A DNA stretch of 22,578 nt from an uncultured Leucobacter sp. GTDB taxonomy: Bacteria; Actinomycetota; Actinomycetes; Actinomycetales; Microbacteriaceae. Positions 6,294 through 14,296 of this stretch are shown in pieces (the stretch's first letter is position 1; every line of letters starts with the position of its first letter). The stretch covers positions 1 through 22,578 of the forward strand of contig CALMSE010000035.1 of NCBI GenBank assembly GCA_937872275.1, in the 5' to 3' direction. The position numbers were made by a program, and so were the translations under genes. The notes beneath the pieces were generated by a model that was given only the letters and a program-made list of their open reading frames with translations, ran no database searches and had not been told where the DNA came from.

Positions 6294-6996
6294 GGCGCCT
6301 GCCCGCCGCCGCCCGATGGATGGCCAGCAGGCGGAACGGACCGAGCCTCTCGACCTGCCACTCCGAGGGCAGCCGCGCCGCCAGTTCCGACGGGGTGTAG
6401 CTGCGCCGGATGCTCCGGAGGCCGTCGACGCGCAGAAACGTGCCGGGCGCGAAGGGGGTGATGGCCGCGGCGAAGGCGTAATAGGCCGCGGAACCGCGGG
6501 CGATGTCGGAGTGCACGCACAGGCGTGCGGCGAGAGCCTCCGAATCGTCCATCAGCTCGCCGAAGGCCCGGTCGTCCAGGTGGTGCAGCAGGTGGTTGGA
6601 GATCACGATGTCGAACCGCGAGCCCTGCTCGACCAGCGCTCGGCTGCCGGCCCGGCGGAATGACAGTCCGGGGACCGGCAGTCTCCGGCGCGACACCTCG
6701 ACGGCGCGGGGATCGGGGTCGATCCCGAGCGCCTCGATCTCGAATCCGTCACGGCGCGCGAGGCGCACGAGCCGGTGGAGGACGTCGCCGCCGCCGCATC
6801 CGATGTCGAGAACACGGGCGGGGCGATCGAGGTCGTGCAGCACGGGTCGCAGTCGCGACCGGTAGACCGCGCCCCAACCAGACACCGCGCGATTCACGAT
6901 TCCGAAGCGCCGCAGGGTGCGGCGGAGCCGCTCCGGATCGCAGGCGGGGTCGTCCATCAGCTCCGCGAGCTGCGGTTCCCGCTCCGAGAGCCTCAC
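6247..6996 (-). CDS. SAM-dependent methyltransferase coupled to the type III polyketide synthase
   Basis: The protein has 249 residues with a class I methyltransferase fold. Motif I is VLDIGCGGGD (62-71), followed by an acidic strand end (LGIDPDPRAVEVSRRRL) and the post-motif segment FDIVISNHLLHHLDD. The GTG start overlaps the polyketide synthase stop as GTGA, so the two are translationally coupled. Actinobacterial type III polyketide synthases are often followed by such a methyltransferase, which methylates the pyrone or phenol product or an intermediate. The exact substrate is unknown. The 3' end runs 47 bases into the convergent nitroreductase gene. The last ~18 residues (GRRLSPRPIRPGACGSSP) look less conserved and may be the result of a late frame change. 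Confidence 0.83.
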   Translation of the reverse strand: MRLSEREPQLAELMDDPACDPERLRRTLRRFGIVNRAVSGWGAVYRSRLRPVLHDLDRPARVLDIGCGGGDVLHRLVRLARRDGFEIEALGIDPDPRAVEVSRRRLPVPGLSFRRAGSRALVEQGSRFDIVISNHLLHHLDDRAFGELMDDSEALAARLCVHSDIARGSAAYYAFAAAITPFAPGTFLRVDGLRSIRRSYTPSELAARLPSEWQVERLGPFRLLAIHRAAAGRRLSPRPIRPGACGSSP

Positions 6997-8129
6997 GCGC
7001 CGATCCCGCCCTCGTGAGCGGTGCCGACGCCCGAGGCGCGGCGCGTGAACAGCGCCGTCTCCACCGTGAGCCCCGGGCCGAAGCAGATGCCGGCGACTCG
7101 GGCGGCGTCGCCGAGGGAGTCGTCGCCCAGCAGCCGTCGGAGGATGAAGAGGATCGTGGCGCTCGACATGTTGCCGTAGTCCCGCAGCACCGCCCGCGAG
7201 TGGGCCAGCGCGGCGTCTGGGAGCCCCAGGGCGGCTTGGACCCGGTCCAGCACGCTGCGGCCGCCGGGGTGCACCGCCCAGCCGTCGACCTCGGTGAGGG
7301 GATCCGCGCCCTCGCCCAGCATTCCACCGACCGCACCGGCGATCTCGCGGCCGATGATGCGCGGCACTCGGGCCGTGAGCCTCATCTCGAAGCCGCTGTC
7401 GCCGATCGTCCAGTCCATGTCCTGCTCGCCCTCGGCCGTGACCGCTGTCGTGAAGCCGCCGATCTCGAGAACCGGGCCGCTCGCCCTCGGCTCCGCGGAG
7501 GCGACGATCGCCGCCGCGGCTCCGTCGCCGAACACGGCGGAGGCCACGATCTGCTCGGGGTCCCGGGACGAGCGGATGTGGATCGAGCAGAGTTCGACGC
7601 ACACGACCAGCACCACGGCTCCCGGCTGAGCCTCGCTCATGCGGGTGGCGGCGCGCAGTGCGGGGAAGGCCGCGGCGCAGCCCATGAACCCGATGTGGTA
7701 GCGCTCGACCGTGGGCGGGATGCCGAGCTCCTGCACGAGGAGGAAGTCGGGCCCCGGAGCGAAGAACCCCGTGCAGGAGGCGGTGATGACGTGCGTGATC
7801 TCGTCGGCGTCGTACCCCGAGCCGGCGATCGCATCCCTGGCCGCGGACGCGGTGAGGGCGGGTGCCTCGTCGCGATAGACCGCGTTGCGCTCGCCGGTGG
7901 TCGGGGCGAGGAGCAGCTCGTGCCCGTCGACGAACACGGCCGAGCGCGTGCCGGCAGCCCCGAGAACCGAGTACCTGCTCTCGATCGCGGACTGATCGAA
8001 GGCCGCGCCGATCAACCGCGCCGTGAGGCGGTCGACGCCGGGTTGCGAGGCCAGGAAGTCCCGGGTCTCCGACTGGTCGAGCCGCGCGGGAGGGACGGCG
8101 GTGCCGATCGAGAGGAGCCTGGTGGTCAT
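6993..8129 (-). CDS. Type III polyketide synthase (chalcone/alkylpyrone synthase superfamily)
   Basis: The protein is 378 residues, the usual family size. The catalytic triad is visible: Cys151 in GFMGCAAAFPALR, His287 in WAVHPGGRSVLDRV and Asn320 in YGNMSSATILF. The conserved CFGPGLTVE loop is at 349-357. These enzymes condense malonyl-CoA units on an acyl-CoA starter to form pyrones, resorcinols or naphthols. The motif context is closer to bacterial alkylpyrone-type enzymes than to plant chalcone synthases. The starter is not predictable here. I chose the ATG at 8129 because the protein core begins just after it (MTTRLLSIGTAVPP). A GGAGG only 1 nt before the ATG is too close to work normally, and TTATAT 6 nt before the ATG suggests a leaderless start instead. 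It is first in a two-gene operon with the methyltransferase. Confidence 0.9.
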   Translation of the reverse strand: MTTRLLSIGTAVPPARLDQSETRDFLASQPGVDRLTARLIGAAFDQSAIESRYSVLGAAGTRSAVFVDGHELLLAPTTGERNAVYRDEAPALTASAARDAIAGSGYDADEITHVITASCTGFFAPGPDFLLVQELGIPPTVERYHIGFMGCAAAFPALRAATRMSEAQPGAVVLVVCVELCSIHIRSSRDPEQIVASAVFGDGAAAAIVASAEPRASGPVLEIGGFTTAVTAEGEQDMDWTIGDSGFEMRLTARVPRIIGREIAGAVGGMLGEGADPLTEVDGWAVHPGGRSVLDRVQAALGLPDAALAHSRAVLRDYGNMSSATILFILRRLLGDDSLGDAARVAGICFGPGLTVETALFTRRASGVGTAHEGGIGA

Positions 8130-8141
8130 GCCTCCATATAA
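8130..8141 (-). promoter_or_regulatory. Possible -10 box for a leaderless type III polyketide synthase transcript
   Basis: On the minus strand TTATAT is followed by GGAGGC and then the ATG, giving the same 6-nt spacing as the other leaderless starts in the window. No good -35 box is visible 16-18 bp upstream. Confidence 0.35.
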
Positions 8142-8247
8142 CCCGCTGGAGCGTCTCCGAGGAAGGACTTGACGGCGCGGATCGCGGGCTTCCCGATCCG
8201 CCCGCTCGCGACCACACCCCTCCCACGCTTCTCCCAAGGGGACGGGC

Positions 8248-8253
8248 TAGGCT
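8248..8253 (+). promoter_or_regulatory. -10 box TAGGCT for a leaderless small membrane gene
   Basis: TAGGCT ends exactly 6 nt before the ATG at 8260. There is no Shine-Dalgarno sequence before that ATG. The -35 region is not recognisable. Confidence 0.45.
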
Positions 8254-8259
8254 TCCCGC

Positions 8260-8439
8260 ATGGAGAACTGGTGGGTCAATGCGATCTGGTCGCTCACGCC
8301 GACGGTGCTGATCGGCATCTTCTTCTTCGTGGTGCTGCGATTGATCCTGCGCGCCGACCGTACCGAGCGCCGCATCTACAAGCGCATGGAGACCGAGGAG
8401 CGCGCCCGTCTGGGCTTGCCGCCGAGCGCCGACTCCTGA
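8260..8439 (+). CDS. 59-residue single-pass membrane protein upstream of cardiolipin synthase
   Basis: The frame is short but looks genuinely coding. It reads MENWWVNAIWSLTPT, then one membrane span (VLIGIFFFVVLRLIL), then a charged cytoplasmic tail, ADRTERRIYKRMETEERARL, ending GLPPSADS. A Trp-rich N-terminus, one span and an amphipathic charged tail is a pattern I associate with small conserved membrane proteins of Microbacteriaceae and relatives. It has a TANNNT -10 box 6 nt before the ATG, so it is probably translated leaderless. It lies 68 bp upstream of the cardiolipin synthase gene on the same strand and could be co-transcribed with it. Function unknown. Confidence 0.72.
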   Translation: MENWWVNAIWSLTPTVLIGIFFFVVLRLILRADRTERRIYKRMETEERARLGLPPSADS

Positions 8440-8506
8440 CCCGGGCTCTCCCGCACCGATAGAGTAGTGCGGAGCGGTCGAGGGGCGGCCGTCTTGGAGG
8501 TCGAAG

Positions 8507-10021
8507 ATGCCGTCGCTACTGCTCGACATCGAGTCGACCCGGGGCGATTTCTGGACGTCCATCAACTGGCCGTGGCTGTGGACGATCAGCTGGCTGATCA
8601 TCGACAACGTGATCCGCGTCGTCGCCCTGTTCGTGGTGCCGCGCAACCGCCGCCCGACCGCCGGCATGGCCTGGCTCCTCGCGATCTTCTTCTTCCCCCT
8701 GCCCGGCCTGCTCTTCTTCCTCCTGATCGGCGGCAACCGGCTGCCGAAGCGCCTGCGGAGGCGGCAGGAGATCGTGAACCAGGCCGTCGTCGAGATCGCC
8801 GCCCGTGAAGAGGTCCGCTTCGGCACACCCTCCGAGAACCTGCCCCAGAGCCTCCGCAACGCCGTGCTGCTCGGCCGCTCGCTCGGTGCGCAGCCGATGC
8901 TGCGCGGCAACTCGGCCCTGATCTGCATCGACTACGAGGAGTCGCTCGCGCACATCGCGGCCGCGATCCGCGCGGCGGAGCGCTACGTGCACGTCGAGTT
9001 CTACATCCTCGTGCTCGACGACACGACGAAGGACGTCTTCGCCGCGATGCGCGAGGCGAAGGAGCGGGGCGTCGAGGTGCGGGTGCTGCTCGACCACATC
9101 TCGGCGCTCAGGAACCCGGGCTACCGGCGCACGGCCCGTGCGCTCGACGAGATGGGGGCCGACTGGAGCTACATGCTGCCCGTGCGGCCCTGGCGGGGAC
9201 AGTGGCAGCGTCCCGATCTGCGCAACCACCGCAAGATCGTCGTCGTCGACGGCCGTGTCGGCTTCATGGGCTCCCAGAACCTCGTCGACTCGAGCTACAA
9301 CAAGCCCTCCAACCGGCGCCGCGGGCTGCGCTGGAAGGATCTCATGGTGCGGGTCGAGGGTCCGACCGTGCTGGGGCTCGAGGCGGTCTTCCTCGGCGAC
9401 TGGTTCCTCGAGACGGGCGAGCTGCTGGGCGATCTCGACACCTCGGAGTTCGAGCCGCATCTGCCCGGCGGGCTCGACTGCCAGGTGCTGCCGAGCGGTC
9501 CCGGCTTCGGCAACGAGAACAACCTGCAGGTCTTCGTCGCGCTGCTCTACACCGCGGAGCGGCGCATCAGCATCACGAGCCCCTACTTCGTGCCCGACGG
9601 CGCCATCATGCACGCGCTCCGCGCCGCGATCGCGCGCGGGGTCTACGTCGAGCTCTTCGTCTCCGAGATCGGCGACCAGCCGATGGTCTACCACGCCCAG
9701 CGGTCCTACTACGAGGAGCTGCTGCGGGCCGGCGTGCGCATCTTCATGTTCCGACCGCCCTACATCCTCCACTCGAAGCACTTCACCGTCGACGACGACG
9801 TGGCGGTCGTGGGCTCGTCGAACATGGATCAGCGATCCTTCAACCTCAACATGGAGGTCTCGACGGTCATCTACGGCGAGAGCTTCGTGCGCGAGCTCGA
9901 TGAGGTGACCGACTACTACCGTGCGAACTCGCGGGAGCTGACGGCCGAGGAGTGGGGTCGCCAGCCGCTGCGCTCGAAGCTGCTCGACGGCCTGGCGAGG
10001 CTCACCTCGGCGCTGCAATAG
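8507..10021 (+). CDS. cls: Cardiolipin synthase (phospholipase D superfamily)
   Basis: The protein has 504 residues. Two membrane spans lie at the N-terminus (about 27-45 and 55-74, the latter FPLPGLLFFLLIGGN-like). Two HKD catalytic motifs follow: H241-K243-D248 in NHRKIVVVDGRVGFMGSQN and H422-K424-D429 in HSKHFTVDDD...GSSNMDQRS. The arrangement and length match bacterial Cls enzymes, which make cardiolipin at the membrane from two phosphatidylglycerol molecules. The start ATG has TTGGAGG 6 nt upstream. The preceding gene is a 59-residue membrane protein on the same strand. Members of the same superfamily can have other phospholipid transferase activities, but the double-span N-terminus favours Cls. 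Confidence 0.93.
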   Translation: MPSLLLDIESTRGDFWTSINWPWLWTISWLIIDNVIRVVALFVVPRNRRPTAGMAWLLAIFFFPLPGLLFFLLIGGNRLPKRLRRRQEIVNQAVVEIAAREEVRFGTPSENLPQSLRNAVLLGRSLGAQPMLRGNSALICIDYEESLAHIAAAIRAAERYVHVEFYILVLDDTTKDVFAAMREAKERGVEVRVLLDHISALRNPGYRRTARALDEMGADWSYMLPVRPWRGQWQRPDLRNHRKIVVVDGRVGFMGSQNLVDSSYNKPSNRRRGLRWKDLMVRVEGPTVLGLEAVFLGDWFLETGELLGDLDTSEFEPHLPGGLDCQVLPSGPGFGNENNLQVFVALLYTAERRISITSPYFVPDGAIMHALRAAIARGVYVELFVSEIGDQPMVYHAQRSYYEELLRAGVRIFMFRPPYILHSKHFTVDDDVAVVGSSNMDQRSFNLNMEVSTVIYGESFVRELDEVTDYYRANSRELTAEEWGRQPLRSKLLDGLARLTSALQ

Positions 10022-10024
10022 TCG

Positions 10025-10079
10025 CGACCCGGTGGCGGGTCGGGCGGCGGCGATGCCCGATCCGCATCGATCGCCGCCG
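10025..10079 (+). terminator. Two hairpins after cls, possible terminator
   Basis: CGACCC/GGGTCG (10025-10030 with 10037-10042) is followed by a perfect 10-bp stem, CGGCGGCGAT (10045-10054) with ATCGCCGCCG (10070-10079), around a 15-nt loop. There is no T-tract, so termination would be weak or factor-dependent. Confidence 0.4.
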
Positions 10080-10200
10080 TCGGCTGCCCGCTCCCGGGAA
10101 CCTCTCCGGGATCGCGGCGCGACCGGGTCGAGGCGTCGTTTTGGTAATTCGAGCCATTCGTGCGACGATTCCTCTACCGTATTCGACGGAAGGAAACGCA

Positions 10201-12069
10201 ATGGCGCGTAACGATGCTTCCCTGTCCCCTTCGGCAGAGCCGGCGACCACCGATTCTGCCCCCACGCCCGCGGCGTCCGCGGCCTCGGCGAAGCCCGCGG
10301 GCAGCGCCGCCGCGAAGCCCAAGGGCACGGCTGCGAAACGCGCGAGTACGGTGAAGAAGACCCCTGCGGCTTCGAAGACGGCTGCCAAGACGGCCGCCAG
10401 GCCGGCTGCGAAACCGGCGGCGAAACGAGCCTCCGCGACGAAGGCCGCGCTGAAGGCCGCTGCGGAGAGCGCCCCGGCGAATGCCGAGGCCGCCGCGCCG
10501 GCGGAGGCCGCGGCGCCCGCAACCGCCCCCGCGCCTGCGAAGAAGTTGCCGGCCCGTCGCCGACGCCCGCGCAAGGCGCAGGGCACCGGGCCGATCACGA
10601 TCGGCCGCAGCGGTTTCACGAAGCTCAAGAACATGTCGGAGATCCGGCACTACCTGCGCACGAGCGAGGCGCCGGTGTTCTTCGTCGGGGCGACGGCCTT
10701 CAACCTGCTCGGCCTCGACCGGATGGTGCGCGGCTTCTCGTACATCAGCTACTACGACAGCTGGGATGGCGTGCACCCGCGGGTGTTCACCCCGACCGAC
10801 AAGCCGTACATCGAGTTCGAGAGCGGCGAGCAGATCAACAACTGGCTGCTGCGCAACCACGAGGTGCGCGCGCACATCCAGCGCTCGACGCCTCCGGGCA
10901 TGCGGCCGAAGGTCGTCATGGTCTTCTTCGACGAGGAGACCGAGCGCATCTGCGAAGAGCTCGACTACGAGCTCATCCTGCCGAGCCACGCGCTGCGGGA
11001 ACGGCTCGACTCGAAGATCGTGACCACGCAGATCGCCGACTCGGTGGGCGTGCCGAGCGTGCCCAACGTCCTCACGACGGTGGAGAGCTGGGACGAGCTC
11101 GTGAAGGTCACGAACAAGGCCAAGCTGGGGCAGGATCTCGTGATCCAGACCGCCTACGGGGACTCGGGAAAGACCACCTACTTCGTCACGAGCGAGGCGG
11201 AGTTCGCCGCGGTGGCCGACGAGATCACGGGCGTCGAGATCAAGGTCATGAAGCGGATCAACAATCGCCCGATCGCGATCGAGGCCGTGCTCACGCGGCA
11301 CGGCACCGTGGTCGGCCCGTGCATGACCGAGATCACGGGCCACGCCGACCTCACCCCCTACCGCGGGGGCTGGGCGGGCAACGAGATGTTCCCGACCGTG
11401 CTCGACGACGAGAGCCGGCACGAGGCGATCAAGCTCGTGCGCAAGCTCGGCGACCGCCTGGCCAAGGAGGGGTACCGCGGCTTCTTCGAGGTCGACGTGC
11501 TGCTCGACACCGACACGGGAGACGTCTACCTCGGCGAGCTGAACCCGCGCATCAGCGGCGCCTCGGCGATCACGAACGTGACTGCCGGGGCGTACGCCGA
11601 TGTGCCGCTCTTCGCCTTCCACCTGCTCGAGTACTCGGGCATCGACTTCGAGCTCGACGTCGACGAGATCAACCGCCGCTGGGAGGAACTCGCGTCGGAA
11701 GACGAGTGGAGCCACATGGTGATCAAGCACACCCGGGATTCGGTGGAGCGCATCGACGCAGCGCCACGCACGGGTCGCTACGTCATCGACCACTTCGGGC
11801 ACCTCGTCTTCAGCAACGCGGGTCTCGACTGGCACTCGCTGCGCACCGAGCAGGAGGCGTACTTCCTGCGCATCTACGACGCGGGCGACTACCGGTGGAA
11901 GGGCGCGGATCTCGGCATCCTGGTGACGAAGGCACACCTGGAGGCGGATCACGGAGGCTTGTCGCTGCATGCGAAGTACCTCATCGACGCGATCCGGGGC
12001 ATGTACCAGACGACGCTCGTCGAGGGCGACGAGGAGCCGCTGCGCCCGGCCCCCGCGAAAGGTAAGTAG
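10201..12069 (+). CDS. ATP-grasp family ligase with a histone-H1-like Ala/Lys N-terminal tail
   Basis: The protein has 622 residues. Residues 1-125 form a low-complexity tail rich in Ala, Lys, Pro and Arg (for example AAKTAARPAAKPAAKR), ending in PARRRRPRK, much like the basic tails of actinobacterial histone-like proteins. The rest is a complete ATP-grasp module: a preATP domain (about 130-270), a nucleotide loop GDSGKTTYF (320-328), a metal-binding segment FFEVDVLLD (E430, D432) and GELNPRISG (E446, N448, R450). ATP-grasp enzymes activate a carboxylate as acyl-phosphate and join it to an amine, thiol or bicarbonate. Such proteins are often labelled biotin carboxylase, but there is no biotin carboxyl-carrier partner here. 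GGAAGGAAA precedes the ATG. The next gene, 101 bp on, is a serine hydrolase, suggesting a synthesis/hydrolysis pair. The substrate is unknown. Confidence 0.8.
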   Translation: MARNDASLSPSAEPATTDSAPTPAASAASAKPAGSAAAKPKGTAAKRASTVKKTPAASKTAAKTAARPAAKPAAKRASATKAALKAAAESAPANAEAAAPAEAAAPATAPAPAKKLPARRRRPRKAQGTGPITIGRSGFTKLKNMSEIRHYLRTSEAPVFFVGATAFNLLGLDRMVRGFSYISYYDSWDGVHPRVFTPTDKPYIEFESGEQINNWLLRNHEVRAHIQRSTPPGMRPKVVMVFFDEETERICEELDYELILPSHALRERLDSKIVTTQIADSVGVPSVPNVLTTVESWDELVKVTNKAKLGQDLVIQTAYGDSGKTTYFVTSEAEFAAVADEITGVEIKVMKRINNRPIAIEAVLTRHGTVVGPCMTEITGHADLTPYRGGWAGNEMFPTVLDDESRHEAIKLVRKLGDRLAKEGYRGFFEVDVLLDTDTGDVYLGELNPRISGASAITNVTAGAYADVPLFAFHLLEYSGIDFELDVDEINRRWEELASEDEWSHMVIKHTRDSVERIDAAPRTGRYVIDHFGHLVFSNAGLDWHSLRTEQEAYFLRIYDAGDYRWKGADLGILVTKAHLEADHGGLSLHAKYLIDAIRGMYQTTLVEGDEEPLRPAPAKGK

Positions 12070-12158
12070 CGAGTCCGCCGACGGCCGTGCCGGAGTTCCG
12101 GCCCGCCGCGCACGGACCTCGCGAGCGTCCGCAGCGGCGGTGCTCGCCCGAGCCGTGA

Positions 12159-12164
12159 GATACT
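12159..12164 (+). promoter_or_regulatory. -10 box GATACT for a leaderless serine hydrolase gene
   Basis: GATACT ends 6 nt before the ATG at 12171, and there is no ribosome-binding sequence in between. No clear -35 box is seen. Confidence 0.4.
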
Positions 12165-12170
12165 GAACCG

Positions 12171-13730
12171 ATGACTGTCGAGACCGAATACGGAGAGATG
12201 GCGATCGGAGCGACCCCGATTCCGCCCGCCGGCGACGGGGGGCAGGCGGTCCTCACCGGGGCGATACCGATCGTGCCCGCCGCGGCTCCGTTGACCGCTG
12301 CGATCCCTGTCGTCGCGGGCTATGAGGCCGCGCTTCCGGCCGCGCCGATCGCGGGCATGCCGGTTCCCGCAGAGTCCGTCGTGCCCGCCGCCGCACCCCT
12401 CGAGTCGGTGCCTCCGCTGGTCGAGGCCGCGCCGGCCGTCGAGACGCTGCCCCCCGTCGTCGAGGCCGCGCCGGCCGTCGAGATTCTGCCTCCCGTCGTC
12501 GAGGCCGCACCGCTCGTCGCGGATGCGGTTCCCACCGGAGCGATCCCGGTGGTCGGGGGGACTCCGTTGCCCCCGCTCGACCAGTGGCAGTTCGCACCGT
12601 ACATCCAGTGGTCGATGCAGCACATCGACTCCTTCCTGCCCGTGCACCGGATCCTGCGGGGCGAACGCGCGAGCGACTTCGCCCTGCGCCTCTCGGAGCT
12701 GGGCGCGCTCTCGGTGCGGCACCCGTGGGAGGATCGCCAGGCGACTTTCGCCGAGGTCATGCAGGGCTCCCACACCGACGGCTGGATGGTCGTGCACCGC
12801 GGGGCGATCGTGGGCGAGGCCTACTTCGGCGGCCTCGCGCCGGGCGGCATGCACCTGCTGATGTCGGTGTCGAAGTCGCTGACCGCGACGGTGGCGGGAC
12901 AGCTGGCGATCAGCGGCGAGCTGGATCTCGAGCGGCCGGTGACCGACTACGTGCCCGAGCTCGCCGGCTCCGGGTACGACGGCGCGCTCGTGCGCCACCT
13001 CGTCGACATGCGCACGGGAGTCCGCTTCTCCGAGGAGTACCTGAACGACGACGCCGAGGTGAGGCTGCTCGAGGAGGCGATCGGATGGGCTCCGAAGCGC
13101 CATCCCGAGGTACCCGATTCGCTGCTCGGCTTCCTCGCGACGCTGGGGCAGGACGGCCCCCATGGCGGTGCCTTCGACTACAAGTCGTGCGAGACCGACG
13201 CCCTGGGCTTCGTGATCGCCGGCGCCACCGGACGGCACCCGGCGGAGGTGATGTCGGAGCGTCTCTGGCAGCCGATGGGCGCGGAGTTCAACGCGCATGT
13301 GGGCGTCGACAGCATCGGCGGCGGCATGTTCGACGGCGGCGTCTCGGCGGCGATGCGCGATCTCGCCCGCTTCGGGCATCTCTTCGTGAACGACGGGCGC
13401 GCGCTCGACGGCGCCGCGGTGCTGCCGAAGGAGTGGGTGGACGACACCTTCGCCGGCGGCCCCGACTCGCGGCAGGCCTTCGCGGATGCGCCCGAGCCCA
13501 CGTTCATGCCGGGCGGCATGTACCGCAACGGCTTCTGGTTCCCCGGCGAGAGCGGCGACGTGATGCTGGCGCTCGGCATCCACGGGCAGATGATCTACAT
13601 CAACCGCGCGACGGGGGTCGTCGCGGCGAAGGTCTCGAGCTGGCCGACGCCGCAGGACGCCGAGAAGCTGTTCTGGACGGTGCGGGCCTTCGAGACCGCG
13701 TCTTGGGCGCTCGACCGCGGCGAGATATAG
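12171..13730 (+). CDS. Serine hydrolase (class C beta-lactamase / NylB-like fold) with a repetitive Pro/Val/Ala tail
   Basis: The protein has 519 residues. Residues 1-135 are low complexity, rich in Ala, Pro and Val, with GAIPIVP/AAIPVVA/GAIPVVG echoes and three tandem EAAP units. The remainder is a penicillin-recognising serine hydrolase: S232-V-S-K235 (the SxxK nucleophile motif), Y337-K-S339 in FDYKSCETDALG (the YxS/N motif) and H471-G-Q in LGIHGQMIYI, in place of the KTG motif as in 6-aminohexanoate-dimer hydrolases. No signal peptide or membrane span is seen, so it should be cytoplasmic, unlike most beta-lactamase-like enzymes. It probably hydrolyses an amide or ester. It follows the ATP-grasp gene but seems to have its own leaderless promoter. 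Confidence 0.85.
   Translation: MTVETEYGEMAIGATPIPPAGDGGQAVLTGAIPIVPAAAPLTAAIPVVAGYEAALPAAPIAGMPVPAESVVPAAAPLESVPPLVEAAPAVETLPPVVEAAPAVEILPPVVEAAPLVADAVPTGAIPVVGGTPLPPLDQWQFAPYIQWSMQHIDSFLPVHRILRGERASDFALRLSELGALSVRHPWEDRQATFAEVMQGSHTDGWMVVHRGAIVGEAYFGGLAPGGMHLLMSVSKSLTATVAGQLAISGELDLERPVTDYVPELAGSGYDGALVRHLVDMRTGVRFSEEYLNDDAEVRLLEEAIGWAPKRHPEVPDSLLGFLATLGQDGPHGGAFDYKSCETDALGFVIAGATGRHPAEVMSERLWQPMGAEFNAHVGVDSIGGGMFDGGVSAAMRDLARFGHLFVNDGRALDGAAVLPKEWVDDTFAGGPDSRQAFADAPEPTFMPGGMYRNGFWFPGESGDVMLALGIHGQMIYINRATGVVAAKVSSWPTPQDAEKLFWTVRAFETASWALDRGEI
12420..12511 (+). repeat. 39-bp direct repeats inside the serine hydrolase gene
   Basis: GTCGAGGCCGC starts at 12420, 12459 and 12498, a spacing of exactly 39 bp. 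The first two units are nearly identical and encode VEAAPAVETLPPV and VEAAPAVEILPPV; the third diverges after EAAP. The period is 13 codons, so gain or loss of a unit keeps the frame. Confidence 0.85.
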
Positions 13731-13772
13731 AGCATCGATTCCTGAATTCCTCGGCAAGATCGGAGATCCGCC

Positions 13773-14129
13773 ATGTTCGTCGTCACCACCAATGAGGTTC
13801 CCGGGTACCGGATCACCCAAGTGCTCGGGGAGGTCATGGGGCTCACGGTGCGCTCGGCCAACTTCGGTCAGAACTTCACCGCCGGCTTCCGTTCGCTGGG
13901 CGGCGGCGAGATGCCCGAGTACACCAAGGTCATCTACGAGTCCCGCTGGGAAGTGATGAACCGCATGTGGGCGGAGGCGCAGCAGCGGGGCGCGAACGCG
14001 GTCATCGCGATGCGCTTCGATTCGGGGTCGATCGGCAACTTCACCGAGTTCTGCGCCTACGGCACGGCGGCGGTGATCGAGCCCATCCAGGCGGAGGCGC
14101 CGCAGAATCCCCAGCAGCTCCAGGGCTGA
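13773..14129 (+). CDS. YbjQ/UPF0145 family protein
   Basis: The protein is 118 residues. It starts MFVVTTNEVPGYRITQVLGEV and contains GLTVRSANFGQNF, a long helix with RMWAEAQQRGANAVIAMRFDS and a final strand TEFCAYGTAAVI. This is the compact UPF0145/YbjQ fold, sometimes called a heavy-metal-binding domain although its function is not established and the family forms pentamers. The length is typical. CGGAGAT precedes the ATG at the right distance. It follows the serine hydrolase by 42 bp on the same strand and may share its transcript. The C-terminal QAEAPQNPQQLQG tail is probably disordered. Confidence 0.88.
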   Translation: MFVVTTNEVPGYRITQVLGEVMGLTVRSANFGQNFTAGFRSLGGGEMPEYTKVIYESRWEVMNRMWAEAQQRGANAVIAMRFDSGSIGNFTEFCAYGTAAVIEPIQAEAPQNPQQLQG

Positions 14130-14296
14130 GCCGTTCCGAGCACACTGGGATCCGCTGCTCCGTCTCTGCTCGGATGGGATCGGGCTTCCGGCTGAGAGTT
14201 CCCGAGGATTTCCTCCGCAGGAGCGCGGATCTCTGCCGCAGTGCTCGCGCGTCGCGATGCGCCGCAGAGCCGGGGCCGTGCCGTGCGAATGGCAGG
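14130..14296. other. Intergenic stretch between convergent genes, nothing recognised
   Basis: These 167 bp separate the YbjQ-family gene from the convergent DUF559 gene. I see no gene, no convincing hairpin terminator and no copy of the palindromic repeat. Confidence 0.4.

Noticed and set aside
7000..8928. Long 5' extension of the methyltransferase frame
   Set aside because: It overlaps the type III polyketide synthase in another frame. The GTG start at 6996, overlapping the synthase stop, is the sensible one.
8516..10522. A 668-residue minus-strand frame opposite cls
   Set aside because: No recognisable domain and antisense to a well-supported cardiolipin synthase.
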